Part shown: positions 32,901 through 43,800 of the stretch, piece by piece | Layout: every line of letters begins with the position of its first letter | Position numbering within the stretch: position 1 is the first letter of the stretch | From: Dendrophyllia cribrosa | Taxonomy: Eukaryota > Cnidaria > Anthozoa > Scleractinia > Dendrophylliidae | Direction of reading: 5' to 3' | DNA length: 64,000 bases | Assembly (NCBI GenBank): GCA_024195265.1 | Contig: JAJLRJ010000010.1 | Coordinates: 24,166,181-24,230,180, forward strand | Notes under the pieces: generated by a model | Databases searched by the model: none | What the model saw: the letters and a program-made list of their open reading frames with translations, nothing else | Told to the model about the DNA's origin: nothing | Position numbers and translations under genes: made by a program

Positions 32901-33935
32901 GAAATCCGAAATCCGAAATCCGAAATCCGAAATCCGAAATCCGAAATCCGAAATCCGAAATCCGAAATCCGAAATCCGAAATCGAAATCCGAAATCCGAA
33001 ATCCGAAATCCGAAATCCGAAATCCGAAATCCGAAATCCGAAATCCGAAATCCGAAATCCGAAATCCGAAATCCGAAATCCGAAATCCGAAATCCGAAAT
33101 CCGAAATCCGAAATCCGAAATCCGAAATCCGAAATCCGAAATCCGAAATCCGAAATCCGAAATCCGAAATCCGAAATCCGAAATCCGAAATCCGAAATCC
33201 GAAATCCGAAATCCGAAATCCGAAATCCGAAATCCGAAATCCGAAATCCGAAATCCGAAATCCGAAATCCGAAATCCGAAATCCGAAATCCGAAATCCGA
33301 AATCCGAAATCCGAAATCCGAAATCCGAAATCCGAAATCCGAAATCCGAAATCCGAAATCCGAAATCCGAAATCCGAAATCCGAAATCCGAAATCCGAAA
33401 TCCGAAATCCGAAATCCGAAATCCGAAATCCGAAATCCGAAATCCGAAATCCGAAATCCGAAATCCGAAATCCGAAATCCGAAATCCGAAATCCGAAATC
33501 CGAAATCCGAAATCCGAAATCCGAAATCCGAAATCCGAAATCCGAAATCCGAAATCCGAAATCCGAAATCCGAAATCCGAAATCCGAAATCCGAAATCCG
33601 AAATCCGAAATCCGAAATCCGAAATCCGAAATCCGAAATCCGAAATCCGAAATCCGAAATCCGAAATCCGAAATCCGAAATCCGAAATCCGAAATCCGAA
33701 ATCCGAAATCCGAAATCGGAAATCGGAAATCCGAAATCCGAAATCGGAAATCCGAAATCGGAAATCCGAAATCCGAAATCGGAAATCCGAAATCCGAAAT
33801 CCGAAATCCGAAATCGGAAATCCGATTTCAGATTTCAGATTTCAGATTTCAGAAATCAGAAATCAGAAATCAGAAATCCGATTTCAGATTTCAGAAATCA
33901 GAAATCAGAAATCGAGGATCTGAAATCGGATTTCA
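29975..33935. repeat. ~3.95-kb heptanucleotide satellite (AAATCGG then AAATCCG)
   Basis: From about 29,985 to 31,563 the unit is AAATCGG, with only two variant units. From about 31,563 to 33,715 it is AAATCCG, broken by five 6-bp units AAATCG (near 32,210, 32,395, 32,815, 32,885 and 32,984). After 33,715 the two kinds mix. The end (33,825-33,935) turns into TTTCAG and AAATCAG blocks that switch strand and can fold back. Exact copy number in an assembly is unreliable for such an array. Confidence 0.97.
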
Positions 33936-34039
33936 GATTTCAATAAAATCATGTCATTAAGATGTTTGATTGACAGCTGAACCGCGGCTAATTACATGTG
34001 GATATGTGATCACTTGGAGGTTTCACATTCACATGCAAA

Positions 34040-36095
34040 ATGGAGAACTGCGATGTGAGGTATGGTGATTCTTGCCGAAGTTTGGCAACGAGAAATGTTA
34101 CAACTAGCGCTCTGATAGCCTTGTTTGACTTGCAAACAAATGCATCTCTTTGGCTGAAGGACATGTCAGATACGTACGTGTTCCCTGATGAAAACGGCTT
34201 ATTTCCCATGCTTGATTCGTTTGTCACCTACAACGTCGAAGTTGGGCCTTCGCAGCAACAAGATAGTCGCACTGGAAAGCGCCAAAAACGCTCGAATTCT
34301 TATTTCAGCTTATCAGACGAAAGCTCAGACGGCGATTTTCACCGATCGGCATACAAACTTTCGGTAGCAGGTATGGGCGAAAAAGCTGGCAAGAAAGATC
34401 ACAAGGGCAGAAAAAAATGGCGGGAAACGACCGGTTCCTTCGGCAGCGGGGTCAGCAACAGACACGGCCGCAGCATGGTTTTTTAAAATAACAGTTGGAG
34501 AATGGCAGAACAAGAAAATTGTCCCAGTTCGGAATTGCCTCATTCGTTGCAGTGATGACACTGACTGTGGTGAGATAAAACGGAGGCTGGCCTCTGAGCT
34601 GGAAGTGTATTCCACGGACATACAATTGTATGACAGTGACTATCTGACAGTGGATGAGTCACCTGGGAGAATTGGTAAGTAACAAATTTATTTTGTCATA
34701 CCAGCACATATTACAGGGCACATTACAGACGACGAACAATAACATAGGCCCATTTATTTATTTTTTTTAAAAAATAGGTTATTTTATTTTATAAGCTTTT
34801 ACAAGAGGAAAACAAAATAAGCTTAAGTTTACATGTTTGTAAATCATTGCTCTTTATTTTGAAATTGCTGCATTGATATTTTTAATTATCTTTTAATGCA
34901 ATACCATCTATGTAAATTGGAATGCAAATAAAATGTTGTCCTAGTAGTAATATTTGATGAACCACAAGGTGTTGGTGATACTTATGAAAGCAGTTTTCTG
35001 AACAAAAAGAAGATACATTACAAAATAATACTAAAACACACAGAGAAAGAAAGTAACCAAGTTTTGAAAGAGGAACAAATCATGGTCTGTTCTAGCCCAT
35101 TTTGGCAGCAGAAATGTGAGAATTTAAAAAGGTTACACATGTAATAGGCTAAACTGTTTCAAGTTGCAATTTTTTAAGAGCCAATCCATTATGAATTGAG
35201 ATGCTTATCAACAGTTTTGGTACACCGGAGTGGTAATTTATCATAAAACTATACCATTGTTTTAGGTTTCTATTAATACAGAAATATTTTGGATTTTTGA
35301 AATAATACCAAATCTTTGTGACGCTGCCCCTTTAAACGGGCAATTTCCATTTTATACCCCCCCCCCCCCCCCAACTCCCAAAGATGAGATTTTAAAGAAA
35401 ATGGTTGGTTGAAGAGAAAGTGAACATTTCCATCTTTTTTTATTGGCTGAATTTACTTGTAATATTCCACTCTGTATTATTTAATAGAAACGATGAGCTC
35501 TAAGAATGTGTAAATGATAATGTATGGTATTGTACAGTATTTTAATACAATGTTATCTGATATAGTTATTATTCAAAATATGCTAAACGTAGACGCTTTT
35601 TGCATTACTTGTACAGGCAAATACTGGTCTGGGACACGCAAAATCTTTGCAATTGTGACATCTGCATTGGAAAGTAATAGCAATGGACAACAACGGCCAA
35701 GGCCAGTGGCAGACATCTCAGCTGGAGTTGTGAAAGAAGCAGTAAAGCCTCTAATGGCAAAGATGGCAGCCATGAATGAAAAACTAGAAAAGGCAAATGC
35801 CTTTATGTTGAAGGGTCCGGAGTCCATCTACAAGGATATTGCCATCTTTGCAAAAGAAATGTTTAAATGCCCAATCTGTTTGACCGCTCCCAAGGATGAA
35901 ATACCATATGCAGTATCCTGCTTCAATCACATCTTTTGCATGCCTTGTGTAGACCAATTGGTTGCAAGAAAGGAGGTGAAGTGCGCTCTTTGTAAACAAA
36001 GACGGGGCCCGCCGTACCCAGTCTTGTTGTCTGGTGCAAGAGAGTTGGTGGATAAAGTATCCGCAATTCCAACAGTAACTGAAAGCAATGAATGA
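34040..36095 (+). CDS. RING-finger protein of the inner element (2 exons, one frame break)
   Basis: Exon 1 is 34,040-34,674 (donor GTAAGT) and exon 2 is 35,617-36,095 (acceptor GTACAG). Exon 1 opens with 148 codons including a serine-rich basic stretch. Its second part, from about 34,440 to 34,674 (WFFKITVGEWQNKKIVPVRN, DTDCGEIKRRL), is in another frame; an A7 run at 34,411-34,417 is the likely place of a one-base change. Exon 2 holds a short coiled coil (AAMNEKLEKA) and a C3HC4 RING: CPIC, then C-x2-H-x2-C-x2-C (CFNHIFCMPC), then CALC. RING domains usually act as ubiquitin E3 ligases. No family name is recognised for the rest. It may be cargo or a transposition helper. It is intact apart from the A-run. 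Confidence 0.6.
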
Positions 36096-36925
36096 CTCAG
36101 CAGAAGATATGAAGATCAGCAGATCAAAAGTTGTATTTATGCAGTGTTGTGTTTACATTTATGACTTGAGAGAGGTCTTGTGTAATTCACTTAGTAGGAA
36201 GACCCAAACGTTTAGTGATGCAGTGTTTACACGTCAGGGTGGAGGAACCAAAGTCATACTGCCATGCAGTGTTCACATTGATTTAATGGTATTTAGAGCA
36301 CCTGTAGAAAGAAGCGAAGTTGTGCAAATGTAGTTTTTACATCATGGTTGACTTGCATGTTACTAATATCAGCACAACCTCATCCCCAGGGTTTTCTCAG
36401 CATTAGAAAATGGTCACTTGGAGAAGAACCTGGTAAACAGCAGATCACATGACCGTAAAGATTAGCTAATCATGAGCCTGCTGCCACTTTGAATCAATCA
36501 AAATGTTCGCTATATTTGGAGACATGATCTGCTTTTTGCCAGGGTCTTCTCTGCACCTGACCATTTTGAATGCCAAGAATATGGTTGATAATCAGCACAC
36601 AAAGAAAAATGTCAATATATACCCAAATACCTGCTCTCAGTGCTCTGTAATTACATGTATGACATTTTGATCGACTGTTCAGTTTTTTTAAAACATGTAA
36701 ATGTTGAGGTTGAAAAGATTGTGCTTCTAAAGTGTATAAATAACTGCAGTAAAGAGGAAGTGATCATGTCTTGTTGAAATGCATTAAGTGTGCCATTTTC
36801 GTGTCTTATTAGGGAAAGGCTGTCATGTTCAGGGAAGTGTTCATGATTTATTACATAGCCATAATCCTAAAACAAAGACAAATCAAAATCAACCTAGTTT
36901 AAAATCATGTTAACCTAACATCATG
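36096..36925. other. Intergenic between converging genes of the inner element
   Basis: No coding signal is recognised on either strand; in particular I do not find the missing catalytic part of the integrase. The segment CCCAGGGTTTTCTC (about 36,386) with GAGAAGAACCTGG downstream resembles the hairpin at 61,992-62,042, so a related small element is probably present. Confidence 0.45.
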
Positions 36926-37037
36926 TTAAACTACAAAATATAAATGCTGATCCATTAAAGTTAAATTAATAACAGACATGAGGATGTTCTCCACAGGGGA
37001 GTGGGCATTAACCATGTGATACTTGTAGTCAACATAC

Positions 37038-37782
37038 CTGTAAAACTTGCTGTACAACTGAATAGGGTTTTTTGATGGTAGGGTGATCCAACTCTCAATA
37101 GACCCACTAAATCCATCCCTGAAAACAGTATGTACAACACCGTACCGCACAAGTTTCTCATTTTGATCTATGTGCCCTTTATAACCAAATGTTGGAGCAA
37201 AGTATGGAATGGGATTTGTTTTATCAAGGGTGTCATTCTTTCTAGCTTTAAAGGAAGTTGGATTGGTTTCTTTCAGCACTCTGTTGATACTCTTCACTGA
37301 AATATTTACACCCTTTGTTCTGAGATATCCTTGAAGTGTTCCTGCACCGTATGCATCCCCAACCTTAAATGATGAGAAACAAAGAACATTTTAATTAGCA
37401 GGAACATTAGCCCCCCCCCCCCCCCCCCCTGCTGTAATCGGGGACAAGGGGGGAATGGTACTTCAATTACATGTAACAACACACACAAATACTCATAGGG
37501 TCAGAAATTGAATAAGAAGAAATTTACCTCCTTGCTAGCTCTCTTCACAGCATTTTCCTTTTCATTTTTATCCAACTGCTTTGCCGAAAATCGTCGCAGA
37601 CCGTTGGCCTGACAATATCGACGAACGCTTCTCCTCGAAATTCCATAATGCATTTGTGGAAAATTTCTCTTTAAATGTTGCTCGACGTCTCTTAAGAACC
37701 CACCAGAGTCAAGAATACTCTTAATCTCATCTTTAACTCCCAAAGAAGCGATTACACTCATGTTATTTTTAAATGTACGCAC
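37038..37782 (-). pseudogene. DDE-integrase-like transposase, 5' exons only
   Basis: Exon A is 37,782-37,528 on the - strand and contains a helix-turn-helix-like region (ISRRSVRRYCQANGLRRF). Exon B is 37,363-37,038, phase-compatible, with TLQGYLRTKG, VKSINRVLKETNP, and then the start of an integrase-like core: YKGHIDQNEKLVRYG, VVHTVFRDGFSG. The D in HIDQNEK is in the position of the first catalytic aspartate, and a second D lies in RDGFSG. After the donor at 37,037 (GTATGT) I find no exon with the later D and E. The family resembles integrase-core proteins with an H-x-D-x-N-x-K-L box seen in many copies in marine animals. It is the best transposase candidate for the inner element, but truncated. 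Confidence 0.6.
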
Positions 37783-38970
37783 AAGAAAAACTAAGTGTCT
37801 CAGATCAGTGTCCCAGGGGTCCCAGAGAGAGGAACCTGGAAACTAGGTAGTAACGTCATCTCCAGGATCCCCAGGACTTTCCCCGGCTTCAAAATGGCGA
37901 AAACTTTTGTTCAGTTCATCGATCCGCGGACATGACAAATGCTGTCTTCCACGGCGGTCATTCGCAGTAATGCAGTCGTCCAGGGTTTCCTCGGGCCGCC
38001 TTTTCGAAGGCGGAGTTACAAGGGGTACAGCTAGTCTCAGTTATAATTCAACACATTGATACACTGCCCAAATATGGTCAAAAAGTTATCGATATATGTT
38101 ATGTCCACATGACGTATAACCAGCGATGGCGGTAAATTTGGCATTTTGAAGGAAAGTGAAAATGACTGCTGCCTGCAATTTCGTGTTTTTGGGCGAAAAA
38201 GTGCGTGAACTATTAGTTAAAAAAGGGAAAAGAAAGAAAAAAGAGAAGAAAAGAAAAGAGAAAAAATATTGTTCACATGATTGGTCAGGACAAAAAAGGC
38301 GCGAAATTTTCGCGTTGTCGCGGTCGCAGTGTTTCTTGGCGTAGCTGAATGAAAACTGGTTCAAAGTTAACCGCTCGACAAGGAGTGAATGAAGGAGCAC
38401 AATTTTCGTAAAATTCCTTTGGTAATCACCTTTGGAATATGATATAGACTTGATGCTTTCTCAGAAAAGTTTCTGATCTCGTCATTACGGCTGTAGGAGC
38501 TAAAAAACGAGCAAGTTTGTAAACAACATTGATCAACTCAGCTTGTACTTCGATGTTTAAAAATTTGGTGCTGATGGAAGGGAATAAAAAGCCAAATCAA
38601 CTACAGGTACGATGTTTTAACCGTTTCTTGTATCCTTTAGCTGTGAATTTTTGTACCCTGCAGTTCTTTCCGACTTTTCGCCGCTATGTTTAGGTTCACA
38701 GCCGTGTGTTTGTTCAATTTGTTTTGATTCTGAATTGAACTTTTTAAGATACGAAACACTTGTAACTAAGACATTCTATGCCATTTTACTGTGTTTTAAT
38801 TCTTGTAGTCACTACTCTGTCCCGTTCTTTGAGTAGACGAAAGCTCTTCGTAGAAACTCTCAACTGATTGTGTACGCTAAATTAATTTTAGCTTGGCAAA
38901 AGTTTCGGCATTTGCTGTTTGTTGTTTAAGAAATGGTCCGAGGTAAAATATTGTTGTTAGCCTTTTTACT
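37783..38970. other. No gene recognised
   Basis: This is upstream of the integrase-like gene and could hold its promoter. An A/G-rich run (38,220-38,268) gives long but meaningless frames on both strands. Confidence 0.4.
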
Positions 38971-38974
38971 TAAT

Positions 38975-39340
38975 GAAAGGTTGTATATCTCAATGATTTT
39001 TTTCTCGAAACTGTGATTTGTTATCAATGTGTTGAATTATAAAACAGTTATAGTGTTCAAGTTTGCACAATATTGACAAAGGCGCCACTTTCATTCCTGA
39101 ACTGTGTGATGTTGCAAGTTTCGTGCGTTAAAACATATGTAAGCTTTTTTTAAAATAAAAGGCTTGTCGGCGATATTTTCTCTTCAAACTGTGCTTTGTG
39201 TTATCAATGTGTTGAATTATAAAACTATTATAGCGCTCAAGCTTGCGTGATATCGCCTAATTTTAGCCGACTCGGCCTACGGCCTCGTCGGCTAAGTATT
39301 AGGCGATATGACGCGCGCTTTCGCGCTATAATAGTTAATT
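38975..39340. repeat. Direct repeat with a ~117-bp palindromic element
   Basis: TTATCAATGTGTTGAATTAT with flanking sequence occurs at about 39,020 and 39,199. The second copy runs into a hairpin (about 39,224-39,336) in which AACTATTATAGCG and ATATCGCCTAA pair with TTAGGCGATAT and CGCTATAATAGTT, around a core TAGCCGACTCGG/CGTCGGCTA. It is probably a MITE that landed in one repeat copy. Confidence 0.65.
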
Positions 39341-39512
39341 AGCAGCTATTGACGTCATATACACTGAGTTTCTCATTCCCAGGATGGTTGCGTTTTCCAA
39401 GATGGCGCCCTAGTGTTGGATGATATAACAACCACGCTCATTGGTGAGGGAATTCGTTTTCTTTTGTGAGCTCTGATTGGTGGAGTGATATTTCGCAACA
39501 AAATGGCCGACA

Positions 39513-39917
39513 TCGATTTCTGATTTCTGAAATCGGATTTCTGATTTCCGATTTCCGATTTCCGATTTCCGATTTCCGATTTCGGATTTCCGATTTCGGA
39601 TTTCGGATTTCGGATTTCGGATTTCGGATTTCGGATTTCCGATTTCGGATTTCCGATTTCCGATTTCGGATTTCCGATTTCCGATTTCCGATTTCCGATT
39701 TCCGATTTCCGATTTCCGATTTCCGATTTCCGATTTCCGATTTCCGATTTCCGATTTCCGATTTCCGATTTCCGATTTCCGATTTCCGATTTCCGATTTC
39801 CGATTTCCGATTTCCGATTTCCGATTTCCGATTTCCGATTTCCGATTTCCGATTTCCGATTTCCGATTTCCGATTTCCGATTTCCGATTTCCGATTTCCG
39901 ATTTCCGATTTCCGATT
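39513..39917. repeat. Heptamer array, inverted relative to 29,975-33,935
   Basis: CCGATTT units, the complement of AAATCGG, run to 39,917. A mixed CGGATTT zone lies at about 39,580-39,660 and TTTCTGA blocks at 39,517-39,545. The zone order (CAG-type, CCG-type, CGG-type, outward) mirrors the left array. The 172- and 185-codon frames over this stretch are repeat translations, not proteins. Confidence 0.95.
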
Positions 39918-40037
39918 GTTAGGGGTTCTGTTTTGGCTTTGTGGAAAATGCCAAATTAGGTATAACACCACATTACTAAAATAGCAGCAATGCAATTGGC
40001 TGATATTGCAGGTTAGGGGTTCTGTTTAGGCTTTGTG
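39918..40037. repeat. Continuation of the 94-bp repeat after the inner element
   Basis: It begins GTTAGGGGTTCTGTTTTGGC, the continuation of the unit broken at 29,893. One full unit and the start of another follow in the same orientation, then the array ends at about 40,037. Confidence 0.85.
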
Positions 40038-40192
40038 GAGTGTCTGATTCGTAAAAGTGTAAAGTTTGGTGTATTTTACTTTTCTCCGCTCGCTCTAATA
40101 AAGGATTATAAGAATGAAATATTTGACGTTTACGCGGATATCTAATTTGTGTCGAATGGCAGAGATTTTCTCACGTAAACTTCTCGAATCTC

Positions 40193-40241
40193 GAATCGGT
40201 AGCACAAATTCGCCAGTGGCGAATTTGTGCTACTGATTCGA
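40193..40241. repeat. ~49-bp near-perfect palindrome
   Basis: GAATCGGTAGCACAAATTCG pairs with CGAATTTGTGCTACTGATTC around CCAGTGG. It lies 620 bp upstream of the SAM-domain gene. It could be a tiny MITE or a structured regulatory element. Confidence 0.7.
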
Positions 40242-40861
40242 GAATTTTTCGCATAGGGAGAGAGCGATTGTGTCAACATAGATTTTCGCGCGCTTTTGCT
40301 GATATCACGCTAATATCATCCATGAAGTAAAACAATCCCCGTCCGCTGAATGTGCAAAGTGCAAAGGGCCGAGATAGTCACGCATTTTACGCTATGTGAA
40401 GAATGCGTATTGTTTAGTTTTATTCTGCTAAGCCGACTGGCACTTTAGTTTAATCTTTTGTTAAAATTTTCTCGTATTTCATCTAATTATATAATAACTT
40501 ACTCCCAGAAACGGAAATATAACTGTCCCGGCTTCATTTAACTACACCTTTGCATGATAATAGTTTCTACTATCACACGTGACTCGTGTGGTTGCGTTAT
40601 ACATGACAACAACCGCATTTACCCTTCCACAGATAACAGTAGTTTGTTTTCGCTTAATAAACAGGTGTCTGTTATCCTCAACAAAAATCTCTTTCATATA
40701 AAACTAGTTTGAACCAGTTTCGTTATCTCTCTTATGTATCAACTTTCGTATCGTTCTTCGCTTAAGACCAAGCGTGCGACGTGGACAGTGCATTCGCGGG
40801 AGTTTCGCGCCAGAACAAGAAGGTCACGTCAAGTTAAGAAAGCTTCTTTTTTCTAATAAGT

Positions 40862-43800
40862 ATGGATCGTTCGAGTCTAAAGGATATGACAGTGGACGAC
40901 ATTGCTAAACTTTTAGCAAACAAGGGATTGAAGGAGAGCATATAGTCACAGCTTTCAAAGGTGTGTTTATTTTACCAGCAGCACTGTGAAATTGTCGTAT
41001 GTTGATCAGGTTTTCATATGTAACTGAAGCACACGTGGCTTTTAATTGGAATGAAATAATAGCTATTTTCTCTTTGCCTGTTAGTTTTGTTTTTAATTTA
41101 ATTTTCGGTCGGCTTCTTTTCTTTTCAGTTGCTGAAATTGATGGTGGGCAAGTTACCACTCTAACAAGATTAGAGTTCGCGGACATGTTCAGGAGGTGTT
41201 GGCCGACAAACGCCAAGCGTTGTCGACGTGGCAAGAAATCATTGTCACAGTAAGTAACAAGCCAGTTTGCTACAAAACCCACTTTTAGTTCAATAGATTC
41301 AAACCTCTGCTTACTGCTCTAAGGCCGGACACAATATAATATATACGACGCTATTTTTATTCGTCTTATTTATAGAGGCACGCTATTTTCGGCAATTCTG
41401 TTCCACACAAACTAGTGGAAATAAATTGAACCACTAAATAATGGTTTAAAACCATAGAAAATCACAAAATATATACTAGGAAGCCACAATAAAGTGCGGA
41501 TAGTCAAAAACGGAAAAGATTGAAACGGATTGCGAAAAGGTTAAAAACGACTGCCATACGTTTATTTTTTTGCCATTCCGCAGTATAAAACAAGTGGTAA
41601 CCAATGCTTATAAATCATCTGTTTTTGTTATGTCAGCAAGATTCCATCTTTGAATTAACATTTCATCCACATGTTTGAGTTTAGAGCTCGGAAAAAAAAA
41701 TAATAAAGGACGAATTGCAAAAAATCGCGTGACAACGTGATATAAGGGAAGTTCGCGCAGGCTCTGGTAACGAGATTAACCGAATTCCGCATGCGCAGTA
41801 ATCTTTCGATCGACCGTTGGTTTCCGTTAGTCTGGCGCGGCCAGTTTTCGATGGTTTGCAAGGATAAATCTCGATTTAAAAGATAGAAATATCCGATTTT
41901 AATGCTTATTTGGTATGTATAACGTCTTATAGAGCTAACGTTTGTTTTCTTTTTGTCTCTAGAACCTAGAAGATGAAGACAAGTCATCTATTTCTCGCAA
42001 GAGAAATCGGGTCATTGACTCGGAAAGTGACGACGAGGATAGTGAACATATAAATTCCGATGACGCGTTATCCATGTCTGCTTTATCGAAAGGCACTACT
42101 GCAAAGCAACCTGCATCTAAGTCTTCCTGCGAAGAGAGTTCTCCTTCAACTCCTTCAACAAGTAAATTGGCAAATGAACATTCTTCAAGCAGTCAGATAA
42201 TGAATTTACACGAGCTTAGTAACATGTCACGCCAAATTTACAGTGATCTTTTCTAGCGTGGGATTGTAAGCTCAAGTAATCGTATAGTGAATTTGATTTG
42301 ATATCGAGAAAAAAATGCCTTTAGTTAATGAAAAAGTCTTGAAACTAGGTAATATGATTCATGACATATTGTCATCCCATGCCATTTTGTCTCAAAATGT
42401 CACTCCAAATGGGCCATTCCATTTAATATCCCCCCTCCCCCCATGGAGGAACAATTATACCCCTTAGGAAAGGTTAAGGGTTCCATTTCGGCTTTGAGTA
42501 AAGTGCCAAACTAGGTAGAACACCACAGTACTAAAATAGCACCAATACAATTGGCTGACATAGCAGGTCAGTAGTTCTGTTTTGGCTTTGTGGAAAATGC
42601 CAAATTAGGTAAAAACCGCAGGACTAAAATAGAACCAATACAATTGGCTGAAATGGTAGGTCAGGGGTTCTGTTTTGGCTTTGTGGAAAATGCAAAATTA
42701 GGTATAACACCACGGTACTAAAATAGCACCAATGCAATTGGCTGAAATGGTAGGTCAGGGGTTCTGTTTTGGCTATGTGGAAAATGCCAAATTAGGCATA
42801 ACACTACATTACAGTACTAAAATACATGTAGCACCAATACAATTGGCTGAAATGGCAGGTCAGGGGTTCCGTTTTGGCTTTGTGGAAAATGAAGAATTAG
42901 GGGTTTGTCTGTAAAAACCTGTGACTTTTTTCTTTGTTTTTCACCCTTGTGGTCTTGCATTCCCAGTTGACTCTATTGCTTTATACCTGCCCTTTTTATT
43001 TATGTTTCAGGTAACAGGGTCAGCCTTGGTAATGTCAAAGGTACAATAAGTTACTTTTTATTTAAATCTTTCTTTTATCACTTCTTGAATTGTTTAGCAC
43101 AAGAGCATAAGTGGTTTTCAGTTGAGACTACAAAAAAATGGTTAGTTTTGTACAATTACATGCCACAGCACTGAACACGTCTTTAAGAACGCTGAACCAC
43201 ACCTCGTATTAAAATAAAGTAGCACAATCATTTTTATTTTGCATTCATTCTGGAATATTTAAGTTCTCCCCAAAAAGTTATTGTGATGTCTCAGATTCAT
43301 AACCATATTCTGAGACAATGGAAAACAAAAATCAAACTGGTTTAAAAAAATTTAAACAAAAGAAAAATTTGAACCACAACATATACATGCATACATGCAT
43401 AATTCATATCTCAACATAATGTTCCTTTGTGGATTGCCTGAAGAGAAAGCACAAAATTTGCACAATAGGCTTTACCTTGGAGGTATACTTTGCATGAAGT
43501 TATACTGTTTCCTTGGCACCACACCTTATGTGGTAGACACTAACAGTTTTACTGTTGGTATCTGGTACCATGATCTGATTTTGCGTGTGGATGAGGAGAC
43601 ATGTATGGCAGCTTTATCTGTATACATGAGGTATCTCTCGAATAATAGCAAATAATTTTTTTTTATAGAGACACAGCATTTCACTTCAGGAGAAACTGAA
43701 AAGAAGTTTGTTTTTGACAAGAAAATTGAGCTAAAAGTTTAACCATATTTTTACAAATATAGAAACTCATTAAACATTCATAAATTATTTTGTATTTTTT

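Larger units (their letters stand above)
29894..39917. mobile_element. 10.0-kb inner element with inverted heptamer arrays
   Basis: Both flanks are parts of the same 94-bp repeat, joined by a GTTAG duplication (29,889-29,893 and 39,918-39,922). The left end reads AATCAGGAAG. The right end, reversed, reads AATCGGAAATC, so the terminal match is only about 9 bp with one gap. Near the ends lie heptamer arrays in opposite orientation (29,975-33,935 and 39,513-39,917). Between them are a RING-finger gene (+) and a truncated integrase-like gene (-), converging. Left of the long array is an ~80-bp unique leader that the right end lacks. I cannot assign a superfamily. Confidence 0.65.

Noticed and set aside
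29975..33935. Regular array considered as a CRISPR
   Set aside because: The unit is 7 bp with no unique spacers, and the context is eukaryotic.
39438..39995. Long open frames (172 and 185 codons) of repeating SEIGNRK / RFPISDF peptides
   Set aside because: They are translations of the heptamer satellite; seven bases per unit keeps a stop-free frame on both strands by chance.
43395..43655. 86-codon frame in the SAM gene interval
   Set aside because: It has no acceptor in a matching phase and no recognisable motif; exons 4 and 5 join without it.
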